A stretch of DNA of 46,476 nt from positions 1 to 46,476 of the forward strand of contig NSJM01000017.1 of the NCBI GenBank assembly GCA_002634395.1, given 5' to 3'. The translations under genes were made by a program, and so were the position numbers. Of this stretch, positions 32,253 through 40,255 are shown one piece after another (position 1 is the first letter of the stretch; each line of letters begins with the position of its first letter). Under the pieces are notes generated by a model, which worked only from the letters and a program-made list of their open reading frames with translations, did not search any database and was not told where the DNA came from. Origin of the DNA: Candidatus Methylomirabilis sp. GTDB lineage: Bacteria; Methylomirabilota; Methylomirabilia; Methylomirabilales; Methylomirabilaceae.

Positions 32253-32916
32253 GCGTGCCCAGATCAAACAGCGCCAGGGCAGGAACGGCATGCTGGACTA
32301 TGTGGAGGGCCACTCCATCATCCAGCGCCTGAACGACGCATTCGAGGGGGCCTGGTCCTTTGAGGTCCTCGATCACAAGATCGTGGAGGAGCGGGACGAG
32401 ATCCTGGTCTTGGGGAAGCTGTCCGCTGAAGGGGTGGTCAAGATGCAGTTCGGGACCACCCAGATCACCCGTGAACGCGACAGTAAGAAGATCGTCTCCA
32501 TCGGCGACGACCTGAAGGCGGCCGCCACCGATGCCCTCAAGAAGTGCGCCACCTTCCTGGGCGTGGGCCTCCACCTCTACGGTGAGCGCTCAGCCCGCCC
32601 GGCCGGGCGAGAGGGTAATGGCGGCCCACGGCAGGGGACAACCGCTCGCCGCGCGAACCGCGAACCTGAAACCCGGAAGCCGGAGCCCACGAATGGTCAG
32701 CCAGAGCAGCCTGAGGGCTCCAACGGCAACGGCCGTCTCACCAACGCCCAGCACAGTGCGATTCTGACCATCGCCAAACGGCGCGGGCTCTCACAGATCG
32801 AGCTGAACCAGGAGTCGCTCAATCGGTATGGCGCTCAGGTCCCGTATCTGACCTCGCAGAGCGCCGCAGACCTGATTCAGCATCTGCAATCGCCTGCCCA
32901 GCAACCCACTCAGTAG
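32221..32916 (+). CDS. Rad52/Rad22-family single-strand annealing protein
   Basis: GAAAGGAG precedes ATG 32221. The N-terminal domain (1-120) matches Rad52: RVFERAQIKQRQGRNGMLDY, SIIQRLNDAFEGAWSFEVLD, GDDLKAAATDALKKCATFLG and VGLHLYG. Rad52 proteins form rings that anneal complementary single strands; phages and plasmids use them with an exonuclease. A disordered Arg/Pro/Asn-rich linker (about 122-175) leads to a small helical C-terminal domain (about 178-231, TNAQHSAILTIAKRRGLSQI) often found in plasmid and phage annealing proteins. A PD-(D/E)XK nuclease follows 91 bases on, a natural partner. Confidence 0.93.
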   Translation: MNRQLLERVFERAQIKQRQGRNGMLDYVEGHSIIQRLNDAFEGAWSFEVLDHKIVEERDEILVLGKLSAEGVVKMQFGTTQITRERDSKKIVSIGDDLKAAATDALKKCATFLGVGLHLYGERSARPAGREGNGGPRQGTTARRANREPETRKPEPTNGQPEQPEGSNGNGRLTNAQHSAILTIAKRRGLSQIELNQESLNRYGAQVPYLTSQSAADLIQHLQSPAQQPTQ

Positions 32917-32929
32917 CGAGAAATAGCGC

Positions 32930-32981
32930 GGGGGTGAGGAGCAGGGGGCCGAGAAGGCCCTAAACCCTGAGCCTCACCCCC
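32930..32981 (+). promoter_or_regulatory. Nested hairpin between annealing and nuclease genes
   Basis: GGGGGTGAGG (32930-32939) pairs with CCTCACCCCC (32972-32981). Inside it GGGCC (32946-32950) pairs with GGCCC (32956-32960) around GAGAA. There is no T run after it, so it is not a standard terminator; RNA stability or processing is more likely. Confidence 0.6.
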
Positions 32982-33007
32982 TCACTTCCTGAAAGGAGGG
33001 ATTATCC

Positions 33008-33823
33008 ATGACCGTCAACGAGTTCAGCAACCATCTGCACATCTCCCATAGTCAGCTTGACACCTTCCTGGGATGCCCTCAGAGGTACAACTACCAGTAC
33101 GTTCAGGGCGCACCCTGGGAGCACCTGCCTGCCTCGCTCGCCTTCGGCCGGGCGATCCATGCCGCTGTCGCCCACTACTACCGGCACCTCAAGCAGTTCG
33201 GGGAGCCGCTCATTGTCGGGGTCTTCAAGGCTTGCTTTCATGCCGAGTTCAAGGACGCCATCCCGAAAGACATCGAGATGCTGTACAAGGATGGCGAGAG
33301 CGAGCGGTCGATGCGGGAGAAGGGCGACGCGCTCCTGGAGGTCTTTCACGCCAAGATCCGTCCGCAGACCATCGAGGCGGTGGAGATGCCGTTCCTGGTG
33401 GACCTGGTCAATCCTGCCACGGGCGAGATCCTCGACAAGAAACTCGCCGGGATCTTCGACCTGATCGAGAGCGATGCCGACGGGACAATGACCATCGCGG
33501 ACCTGAAGACCTCCGCACGTCGCTACACCGAGAACCAGGCCGACAATCACCTCCAGTCGATCCTCTACGCCTACGCGCTGCGACGCCTGGGTTACACCAC
33601 AGACGGGCAGAACGTCCTGATCCGGTTCGATGTCCTGCTGAAGACCAAGACGCCCGATATGGAAAGCTACTATGCCGTGAAGGCCGAGGAGGACGAGACC
33701 TGGACCCTGGCGTTGATCCGGCGCGTTCTGCGCGCCATCGAGGCGGGAGCCTATTACCCTGTGCGGAGCTGGCGGTGCCCCGAGTGTCCCTTCCGCCGTC
33801 GATGCGCCGCCGACATCGCCTGA
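33008..33823 (+). CDS. PD-(D/E)XK exonuclease with a 4Fe-4S cluster motif (RecB/Cas4-like)
   Basis: AAAGGAGG eight bases upstream sets ATG 33008. The 271 residues have the RecB-family nuclease order: HISHSQLDTFLGCPQRY with C23, H51 in FGRAIHAAV, D151 in LAGIFDLIE, D165 and K167 in IADLKTSAR, and the QxxxY motif in HLQSILYAYAL (Q183, Y187). The end, CPECPFRRRC, supplies C257, C260 and C266, so with C23 there are the four cysteines of an iron-sulfur cluster as in Cas4, AddB and similar 5'-to-3' or bidirectional exonucleases. It follows a Rad52-family protein, which makes a phage-type recombination pair. No CRISPR genes or arrays are nearby, so a Cas4 role is unlikely. Confidence 0.92.
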   Translation: MTVNEFSNHLHISHSQLDTFLGCPQRYNYQYVQGAPWEHLPASLAFGRAIHAAVAHYYRHLKQFGEPLIVGVFKACFHAEFKDAIPKDIEMLYKDGESERSMREKGDALLEVFHAKIRPQTIEAVEMPFLVDLVNPATGEILDKKLAGIFDLIESDADGTMTIADLKTSARRYTENQADNHLQSILYAYALRRLGYTTDGQNVLIRFDVLLKTKTPDMESYYAVKAEEDETWTLALIRRVLRAIEAGAYYPVRSWRCPECPFRRRCAADIA

Positions 33824-33927
33824 ACTGAACCCCTATTGCGAACGGGATCGGTCTGGTGGATACTGGGCCGGTCCCTTCACCACAACCAGTGAGCGTCTCA
33901 GGGCGCCCCCTGGGCGAGGAGATTGTC

Positions 33928-34065
33928 ATGTCTGAACGGATCCTGTTTGATGGGAGCGCGGCGTTGGCCAAGGTCGTCCGGCGGATCAAGACTCTGGTCG
34001 AGTTCTCCGGCGTTCCGAGGGGTAGCATCGGCGAGGTCACCAACTGCAATATTCGGGCTAAGTGA
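33928..34065 (+). CDS. Very small protein (45 aa)
   Basis: ATG 33928 follows GAGGAG by eight bases. The product MSERILFDGSAALAKVVRRI continues with a short helix and ends NCNIRAK. Strong ribosome site and operon position support it, but no family is recognised, and it may be the front of a truncated gene. Confidence 0.38.
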   Translation: MSERILFDGSAALAKVVRRIKTLVEFSGVPRGSIGEVTNCNIRAK

Positions 34066-34149
34066 ACGGTATTGGGTGTAACGGATTGTAATGAGTAGCA
34101 AGAAGAGCAACAAGTAGTCCAGAAGAGTAACGTTTTCCCGCATAAACAA

Positions 34150-34177
34150 ATGCCCCGCGGACCTAACCGCGGGGCAT
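34150..34177 (-). terminator. Hairpin terminator of the polysaccharide operon
   Basis: ATGCCCCGCGG (34150-34160) and CCGCGGGGCAT (34167-34177) form an 11-bp stem with a six-base loop. On the minus strand it is followed by TTGTTTATG, a fair U-tract, so it probably ends minus-strand transcription from 3496 onward. On the plus strand the tract after the stem is weak. Confidence 0.72.
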
Positions 34178-34230
34178 CGAGTCGTCACAAAAAATACTCG
34201 ATAATTTGCTGCCCTTCAGTGACCAGACAT

Positions 34231-34539
34231 TTATCTGCCCTTCAATAGCCCTGCAATTCGATGGCGTATGGGCTGCTTAACAAAGATGGCCATTGGGCAT
34301 CCGAGATCCTCCGTGATCTCCCACTCCATATGTTCGGCCAATTTGTCCATGTCAGATACGTATTCACTAACCATCACGGTGGCGATGCTGCTGAATAGCA
34401 GCGAAGGCTTGATGTTTACACCGATAATAACCGCGTGCCCAAACTTATCCTGGAATGCCGACAGGATAAGTTCACGCAAGGCAAGCACCCTTCGTTCGTC
34501 CTGGCTAGGAACCTTTGGAGTCCCCGTATCCGTATCCAT
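34231..34539 (-). CDS. Hypothetical protein (102 aa)
   Basis: The product has a helix ERRVLALRELILSAFQDKFG followed by strands HAVIIGVNIKPSLLFSSI and ATVMVSEYVS, and a last strand CPMAIFVKQP. That alpha-beta pattern resembles small nucleotidyltransferase-like or sensing domains, without their catalytic residues. It lies between the last glycosyltransferase and the terminator, so it is probably in the operon, though a 288-base gap separates them. Composition resembles neighbours. Confidence 0.5.
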   Translation of the reverse strand: MDTDTGTPKVPSQDERRVLALRELILSAFQDKFGHAVIIGVNIKPSLLFSSIATVMVSEYVSDMDKLAEHMEWEITEDLGCPMAIFVKQPIRHRIAGLLKGR

Positions 34540-34827
34540 ATACCGCCCCTTTAATACAGTTTTTGTTCTTCGGGAGTCAATCCCAAGGTTAGTTGAAACA
34601 ATGAAACGAGTCCTTCTTCAAGCGGGGGATCGGGGCTTCAACCTCCTCGAACCGATTCGCGCGCCATGCCTTGAATCGCCGGGGAGCCTCAGTCCAAGAG
34701 GAGGCCTTGGAGATCAACCTCGCCTCGCCCATGCAGGCCCCGCGCTGGGTGCACTCGATTTTCAACGGAACGTAGCATGCAATTCATTGGGCCCTTCACT
34801 CCCGTCTCAGTAGTTATTGCATACAGG

Positions 34828-36069
34828 TCACAGAGGGCAGTCCTTGTCAAGGGGCGCCTTGACACCTTTATCGGTTAGGATCTGGATATAGAGTTGTTCC
34901 ATGTCGCTGATGAGGCGCTTCATGGTGAAACGTTGCTGGACAGAAGCCCGAGCAGTTCGACCCATTCGACCGGCGGTCTCCGGGTCTCGAAGCACCCGTA
35001 GAATGGCAGCGGCCAGAGCCTGCGCATCGCTAGGGGGCACTAGGAAGCCGGTCTCCCCATCAGTGATCAGGTCCGGGAGACCTCCAACACGGGTGGCAAC
35101 GACTGGACAGCCGGCCGCCATGGCCTCGATCACAGAGACCGGCGTACCTTCATTGTTGGACGATACCGTGAGAACATCCAGGTCGGCGTAAATACGGGGC
35201 AGGTCCCGGCGCCACCCGGTGAAGAGGACCCGATCAGCGATGCCTAATGCGCGGGCCTGCTGCTCCATCTCCAGCCGGAGGGCGCCATCACCGACGATAA
35301 CAAACCGGGCAGCAGGTTCACTGGCGATTACCAGGGCAGCAGCCTGCAGGAAGAGTCGGTGGTTTTTAATTGGAACGATACGGCCCACGATCCCTACCAG
35401 CCGAGCGTTATCGTCAAGGTCTAGTTCGCGGCGAAACTCCCCCTTGTAAACAGCGCAGCCCAGGAATGGGTCCAACTCGAGACCAAGCGGGATGACACGA
35501 ATCTTCCCTGAGGGGGCGACACCGTAAGCTATCAGGTCGCCCTTGACCTGCTCGCTGACGGCAATGATACAGTGAGTGATGCGGGCCAGCATCCTCTCCA
35601 TGGTGCGAAGGAGCCCGGTCGTGAGGGGGCCATAGTATCCATGGAGGATGTGACCATGGTAGGTGTGGATGATAACCGGAACACCGGCCAGTCGCGCCGC
35701 CAGGCGTCCCAGGAAACCCGCCTTGGCAGTGTGGGTATGGACAATGTGGGGCCGCTCCTGGCGGATGAGGCGGTAGAGTTTAAGCAGCGCGGTGATATCC
35801 CGAGGCTTGAGGCTCGCCTCAGCAACGATCTCCGGGACGACAATAGGCTTCACGCCACGGGCGAGAGCCTCAGCCAGCATGGAGCCCTCACCAGGGTTCT
35901 CAAGGCCGGTAGCAAGCGATTGTGCGAAGCGAGTCGGGTCGAGGCCGGCATTGAGACCCATCACATGGATAGTGGGGCCGCCAATACTGAGCCGCGCAAC
36001 GACCCGCACCACCCTGATTGCCCCCTCAGTGACGACAGATGGCTTTCTGTTTCGCCTCTGCTCCTGCAC
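34828..36069 (-). CDS. GT4-family glycosyltransferase
   Basis: GT4 enzymes use nucleotide sugars with retention to build the repeat unit on a lipid carrier. The 413 residues show the N-terminal glycine loop VARLSIGGPTIHVMGL, VHTHTAKAGFLGRLAARLAG, the donor-binding LVGIVGRIVPIKNH and the E-x7-E motif NNEGTPVSVIEAMAAG, then GGLPDLITDGETGFLV. It overlaps the preceding broken glycosyltransferase by 44 bases. It is the last clear sugar-transfer gene of the operon. GC is higher than that of the GT genes at 41.6-46 kb, and it looks native to the element. Substrate is unknown. Confidence 0.9.
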   Translation of the reverse strand: MQEQRRNRKPSVVTEGAIRVVRVVARLSIGGPTIHVMGLNAGLDPTRFAQSLATGLENPGEGSMLAEALARGVKPIVVPEIVAEASLKPRDITALLKLYRLIRQERPHIVHTHTAKAGFLGRLAARLAGVPVIIHTYHGHILHGYYGPLTTGLLRTMERMLARITHCIIAVSEQVKGDLIAYGVAPSGKIRVIPLGLELDPFLGCAVYKGEFRRELDLDDNARLVGIVGRIVPIKNHRLFLQAAALVIASEPAARFVIVGDGALRLEMEQQARALGIADRVLFTGWRRDLPRIYADLDVLTVSSNNEGTPVSVIEAMAAGCPVVATRVGGLPDLITDGETGFLVPPSDAQALAAAILRVLRDPETAGRMGRTARASVQQRFTMKRLISDMEQLYIQILTDKGVKAPLDKDCPL

Positions 36070-37203
36070 GTCTCCTCCGTTGAGAGATCACGGTCTCATA
36101 CAGCGACAAGGTCTCTGCTACCATTCTCTCGGCAAGGAAGTGGTTTTGTACACGTTCCTGCCCTCGCCTTCCCATCCCTTGCGCCTCTTCAGGATGCATG
36201 AAGAGCCAGGTGATGGCGCGGGCGAATGCCTCCGGAGCGTCAGGCTCCACCAGCAAGCCTGTTTGGCCTTCAACGACGATCTCCGTGAGCGGCGCTATTC
36301 TACTGGCGACTACCGGCTTCCCGGCCGCCATGGCTTCAATGGCAACTTGTCCAAAGCCCTCTGATCTTGACGGAAGAGCAAACACATCCAAAGCATGGAG
36401 GAACGAGGAAACATCGCCTTGAAACCCAACCATTCTTACCTGCTCATGAAGACGGAATTTGTCGATCAATGCCTGAAGCGTCTTACCATAGCCCCAGAGA
36501 TCATGCCCTGCGATGAGGAGGGAGGCATGGGGGATCTGCTCAGAAACACACGGCATCGCTTTGATGAGTAAATCATGACCTTTTACAGGTCGGAGACTTC
36601 CTACGGCACCAACGACTGATCGCCCGCTTAGTCCCCAAGTCTGTCGAACGTGAACGCTCGACCGAACGAACCCTTCTGTCTCAATCCCGTAGTGGATTGC
36701 TGTCACTTTCTCAGAGGGATAGACCACTCGTCTGCTACCCACGTCTTAACGGCGTGGGAAATCGCAATCACGGCATCGGCATGTCGCCAGAGTAAAGAAA
36801 ACAGTGGCAGAGCCCGCTTGCCGGACCAATGCCTACTATGCAGGCCATGAATAGAGCAGATCCAGGGGACTGAGGAGTAAAGGAAATGGCTGAACGCTCC
36901 CGCGAAGTCCGCACGTGGCAAGTGAGTGTGCAACAGCGCAGGATGTTCCTGTCGCAATAAGCGAACTAACCGGACAAGACAGCGCGGATCGAAGCGACGG
37001 TCTGCGCCTAAATTGATAACTTTTATGCCTTCCTGCTCGAAATCACGCCGCAGCGACAGGCTATCTTTGACGTGCTCCTTTAGGCAAGCCACGACAACAT
37101 CAATCCCCTGTCGCCTCAAATACCGACACAGGGTCAGGAGATGCAGTTCCGCTCCACCGGCCGAGAGGGTGTTAACGACGTGCAGTACTTTCATTCTGCG
37201 CAT
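36026..37203 (-). pseudogene. GT4-family glycosyltransferase split by one-base frameshift
   Basis: Frame one (ATG 37203 to a stop at 36703) encodes the N-terminal GT-B half: LHVVNTLSAGGAELHLLTLC, LHTHLPRADFAGAFSHF and SIHGLHSRHWSG. Frame two (open to 36026) encodes the C-terminal half with VVGAVGSLRPVKGHDLL, RSEGFGQVAIEAMAAGKPVV (the E-x7-E motif) and APLTEIVVEGQTGLLV. Together they make one normal protein of about 390 residues. The join is at about 36715-36735, where TGGTCTATCCCTCTGAG reads DEW then either SIPL or VYPSEKV; loss of one base explains it. It could be an assembly error, a recent null mutation or programmed slippage; no slippery run is seen. Confidence 0.85.
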
Positions 37204-37409
37204 GTCAAGGCCTCATCTGGCAGACGGTGAGTCCCCGCTGGTGTGGACGCTGCCGGCAGCACACTCCCCCGCCGCTTCTTCAGACCTGCGACACTCGCCA
37301 GAAAGGCGAGAAATGTATCGGCAGGAAGGTCTCTATCTGGCCGCCAAAGAGCGGGGTTCGTATTCCACCAAATCAGGAGAATGAGGAGACCAAAAGCACA
37401 GAACTGCAC
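37191..37409 (-). CDS. Small hydrophobic protein, uncertain
   Basis: A 72-residue frame begins MQFCAFGLLILLIWWNTNPA, a membrane-like segment, then a short charged part. It overlaps the next gene by 13 bases and fills the 240-base gap after the polymerase gene. The composition after residue 50 is poor. I list it because the gap would otherwise be empty within an operon. Confidence 0.25.
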   Translation of the reverse strand: MQFCAFGLLILLIWWNTNPALWRPDRDLPADTFLAFLASVAGLKKRRGSVLPAASTPAGTHRLPDEALTCAE

Positions 37410-37443
37410 CCAAACACATACGGCGACGTAGTTGGGATCGCCC

Positions 37444-38799
37444 TCACCACACCGATGACGGCTCTGTCTGTTCAGAAACTAGCGCCCTAACGTTCCCCCA
37501 CTCTCGAACAGCTTGCTCACGCCGCACGTTCGTTGCGGTCGCGATCGCCAAGCCCAGGACTAACCACAGAAGGTAGGAAATGAGGGACCCCGGAAGCAGC
37601 CACACTGCAGTTTGGTTACCTATGAGCAAGGAAAGCAACCAAACATAGCTAGCCGAATAGAAACTGCATTTGATGCTCGGCGTCTGGCTCCCAGCAAATT
37701 TGAGATGTTTTAAAATTATACTCATCATCCATATATATGCGAATAGTCCAACTACGCCCCCATCAGTCGCCGCTTGAAGGTACTGATTCGATGTTGTCGC
37801 TATATAGTTAGGCGAGAAGTAAACTCCGAACTCTTCCAAGGCACCGTACTCCATCGCAAGAAAGCGAAATCCTGTATAGCCAACGCCAGTCAGGATATTA
37901 TCGACAAAAACTCGGGTCGCGATGCTCATCGTGAGTACACGTTGTTCCCAACCACTCTCGAATGCAGTCCCGACCAATCTTGTTTGCATGGATCCGACAT
38001 CATAGAGAATCAGTATACTTGAGAAGACTATCAAAACAATAAGTGTGAGCATGGTCCGTTTGTTTAGTGACGTCAGCCCCCTTCGAGACTGCCAGACGAG
38101 GAACGTAATGCCAACGATCAACGCTATAACCGACCCACGTGTCCCTGTCGCAAATAGTGCACCAGTCAAAAACAATGCAGGTATCCACCGCCCCTCAAGA
38201 CCTTTTTGATAGATGAAAAATAACAGGATAAATCCGATCTGGTCACCCAGGGGACCAAAATAGCGGACTCCCGCCTCAGTTATCTGCACCTCACCAATCG
38301 TGACATCAAAGAAGAGCCCTAACACATTGAGATAGATGCTAGCTGCAACGGCATAGCCCAAATATTCCACGAGCTTCTGACAATAAGCAACACCCCTCAG
38401 CGTTCTTACCGAGGACACTACTAAGGGTAACACGCTCATCTGCACCACCAGTCTGGCGAGAGCAATAGCCTCTGGACGGGCAATAATATCCCACTCGAAC
38501 CGATAAGAAGCCAGTACGGTTGCCGCAGCCATCACTCCGATAAAGACAAGTATGGCCACATACACCCGGCCTAGACCCACATGACCGCGATCAACTGCCA
38601 GCGCAATCCCCGTCTTTAGCAACGCAATGGCCAACACCAGGTCGAAATACTGGATATCCGTCTCTCCAAAAGACAGCAGTGGATCGACCGTCCCGTTGTA
38701 TGCCAGAACCATCAAGACGGGTACAACGATAGTAAGCGATGCCCAGTTGGGCAGCACTACTGCCACCAGGACGATCATTCCAATCTGCCAGATTTCCAC
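37444..38799 (-). CDS. Wzy/WaaL-like O-antigen polymerase or ligase
   Basis: Wzy enzymes join lipid-linked repeat units on the periplasmic side. The 451-residue product is almost wholly hydrophobic, with about eleven segments. The large loop between two of them (about 270-345) contains TGVGYTGFRFLAMEYGALEE and NQYLQAATDGGVVGLFAYIW. The latter resembles the Wzy_C pattern (H/NxxxL...GxxG). Length and loop position fit Wzy/EpsL proteins. It stands between the broken glycosyltransferase and an IS3 element on the other strand, which separates it from the upstream operon genes and may affect its expression. Confidence 0.8.
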   Translation of the reverse strand: MEIWQIGMIVLVAVVLPNWASLTIVVPVLMVLAYNGTVDPLLSFGETDIQYFDLVLAIALLKTGIALAVDRGHVGLGRVYVAILVFIGVMAAATVLASYRFEWDIIARPEAIALARLVVQMSVLPLVVSSVRTLRGVAYCQKLVEYLGYAVAASIYLNVLGLFFDVTIGEVQITEAGVRYFGPLGDQIGFILLFFIYQKGLEGRWIPALFLTGALFATGTRGSVIALIVGITFLVWQSRRGLTSLNKRTMLTLIVLIVFSSILILYDVGSMQTRLVGTAFESGWEQRVLTMSIATRVFVDNILTGVGYTGFRFLAMEYGALEEFGVYFSPNYIATTSNQYLQAATDGGVVGLFAYIWMMSIILKHLKFAGSQTPSIKCSFYSASYVWLLSLLIGNQTAVWLLPGSLISYLLWLVLGLAIATATNVRREQAVREWGNVRALVSEQTEPSSVW

Positions 38800-38839
38800 T
38801 ATTCTTCTCCCTACACACCCTACCCGGAGTTTATCCTCG

Positions 38840-38957
38840 CTATCGCACCCTCTCGAGGTCTACCTCGAGAGGGTGCTGCTTACCTCCACCCCGCCTCAGC
38901 CCCTCTACCTTCACCTTAACCAAGCCCTATTTTTGTCTTGACAGTGGGGGGCACCTA
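38840..38957 (+). mobile_element. Remnant of an IS3-family 3' end
   Basis: The stretch parallels the last 120 bases of the intact element (to 40234). It encodes LEVYLERVLLTSTPPQPLYL, matching the transposase end [20 protein letters not shown], and finishes TTGACAGTGGGGGGCACC, a diverged right end. It lies about 20 bases left of the intact IS, in the same orientation. Confidence 0.8.
38845..38876. repeat. Perfect 15-bp palindrome in the IS remnant
   Basis: GCACCCTCTCGAGGT and ACCTCGAGAGGGTGC are exact inverted copies two bases apart. The matching site in the intact element has only the central part, so the symmetry arose by change in the remnant. It is 46 bases upstream of the polymerase start. 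Confidence 0.7.
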
Positions 38958-39047
38958 ATGATCCAGATCTCTATAATGCTCCCCGAAAACTAGACAGGGC
39001 AATAAGGTGGACAAAGAGGCTGAGCCGGCGGTGAACAAGGAGACAGC

Positions 39048-39359
39048 ATGAGCATGGGAATACGGAAGCGTCACGACGCCGCCTTCAAGGCCAAGGTCGC
39101 CCTCGAGGCGATCAAGGAAGAACGCACGCTGGCCCAGCTGGCCAGCGACTACGGGGTGCATGCCAACCAGATTGGGCAGTGGCGGAAGCAGCTGCTTGAG
39201 CAACTGCCCGCGGTCTTCTCGGAGAGGAAGAAGGCCGGGGAGCAGGCCCGCGAGGAGCACGAGGCCGAGCTGTACCGGCAGATCGGGCAGCTCAAGGTCG
39301 AGGTGGAGTGGTTGAAAAAAAAGTCACACCAGCTGCTCGGAGCGAGAAACGCGCGATGA
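39048..39359 (+). CDS. IS3 OrfA (helix-turn-helix transposase subunit)
   Basis: The 103-residue protein has the IS3 OrfA helix-turn-helix ([20 protein letters not shown], then [20 protein letters not shown]) and a leucine-zipper-like coiled region ([20 protein letters not shown]). It binds the IS ends and regulates transposition; OrfAB made by -1 frameshift at the A8 run is the active transposase. The ATG has GGAGACAGC upstream. Confidence 0.94.
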   Translation: MSMGIRKRHDAAFKAKVALEAIKEERTLAQLASDYGVHANQIGQWRKQLLEQLPAVFSERKKAGEQAREEHEAELYRQIGQLKVEVEWLKKKSHQLLGARNAR

Positions 39360-40222
39360 TCGAGCCAGGACATGACATCCCGCTGAGGCGCCAGTGTGAG
39401 TTGCTGGGCCTGCCCCGCGCCTCGTGGTACTATCAGCCGCAACCGATCGCCGCACTGGAGGAACTCCTTCAGCGGCTGATTGACGAAGTCTACACCCGCT
39501 GTCCCTTCTACGGGGTACGACGGATCACGGCGTGGCTGCGGCGGCAGGGTCACGACGTCAACCCCAAGCGGGTGCGACGGCTGATGCGCCAGATGGGCCT
39601 GGAGGCGCTCTATCCGAGACGCCGATTGAGTCTCCCCGCGCCGGAGCACACCAAGCACCCCTACCTGCTGCGGGACCTGCGCATCGAGCGCCCCAACCAG
39701 GTCTGGTGCACCGACATCACCTACGTGCGGCTCGCCAGCGGGTTCGTCTATCTGACGGCGATCATGGACTGGCACAGCCGCTATGTCCTGTCCTGGGAGC
39801 TCTCGACCTCGTTGGAGATCCGCTTCTGCCTCGCGGCGCTGGAGCGGGCCCTATCGATGTCGACGCCCGAGATCTTTAACTCCGACCAGGGCTCGCAGTT
39901 CACCAGCGCTGAGTTCGCCGGACGACTCACCGAGGCCTCCGTGTTGATCAGTCGCGACGGTCGCGGCCGGGTCTTCGACAACATCTTCGTCGAGCGGCTC
40001 TGGCGCTCGGTCAAGTACGAGGAGGTGTACCTGAAAGCCTACCAGACGGTCAGGGAGGCCAAGGAGAGCTTGGGGCGCTACTTCCGGTTCTACAATACTG
40101 AGCGGCTCCATGAGGCATTGGACTACCGCACCCCTCTCGAGGTCTACCTCGGGAAGGAGCGGTTCACCACCCCGTCTCAACCCCCCTCTCTCCACCTTAC
40201 TCAACCCCTATTTGTGTCTTGA
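39308..40222 (+). CDS. IS3 OrfB transposase (DDE)
   Basis: The DDE core is complete: D in [11 protein letters not shown] in [11 protein letters not shown] and E in [15 protein letters not shown], with the rve-type spacing. The first 100 residues are the HTH_21-like part ([36 protein letters not shown]). It begins in the -1 frame relative to OrfA, with a GTG at 39308, but is more likely made as an OrfAB fusion. It ends about 12 bases before the right inverted end. Confidence 0.95.
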   Translation: MVEKKVTPAARSEKRAMIEPGHDIPLRRQCELLGLPRASWYYQPQPIAALEELLQRLIDEVYTRCPFYGVRRITAWLRRQGHDVNPKRVRRLMRQMGLEALYPRRRLSLPAPEHTKHPYLLRDLRIERPNQVWCTDITYVRLASGFVYLTAIMDWHSRYVLSWELSTSLEIRFCLAALERALSMSTPEIFNSDQGSQFTSAEFAGRLTEASVLISRDGRGRVFDNIFVERLWRSVKYEEVYLKAYQTVREAKESLGRYFRFYNTERLHEALDYRTPLEVYLGKERFTTPSQPPSLHLTQPLFVS

Positions 40223-40255
40223 CAATGGGGAGCACCTCACTCCATCTGGCAAGTG

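Larger units (their letters stand above)
38977..40234 (+). mobile_element. IS3-family insertion sequence, apparently intact
   Basis: About 1,258 bp, with inverted ends TGCTCCCC...AGACA at the left and the complement at the right. It carries orfA and orfB overlapping with a slippery A8 run at 39315-39322, as expected for -1 frameshifting to the fused transposase. The flanks (ATAA left, CCTC right) show no target duplication. It lies within the minus-strand polysaccharide operon, in opposite orientation, and is a likely cause of polarity. Confidence 0.88.

Noticed and set aside
33008-33823. Cas4 of a CRISPR adaptation module
   Set aside because: Motifs fit Cas4-like nucleases, but there is no cas1, cas2 or array; pairing with Rad52 favours recombination.
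34268-34813. 181-codon plus-strand frame
   Set aside because: Half is antisense to the 34231 gene, and the rest shows no recognisable domain.
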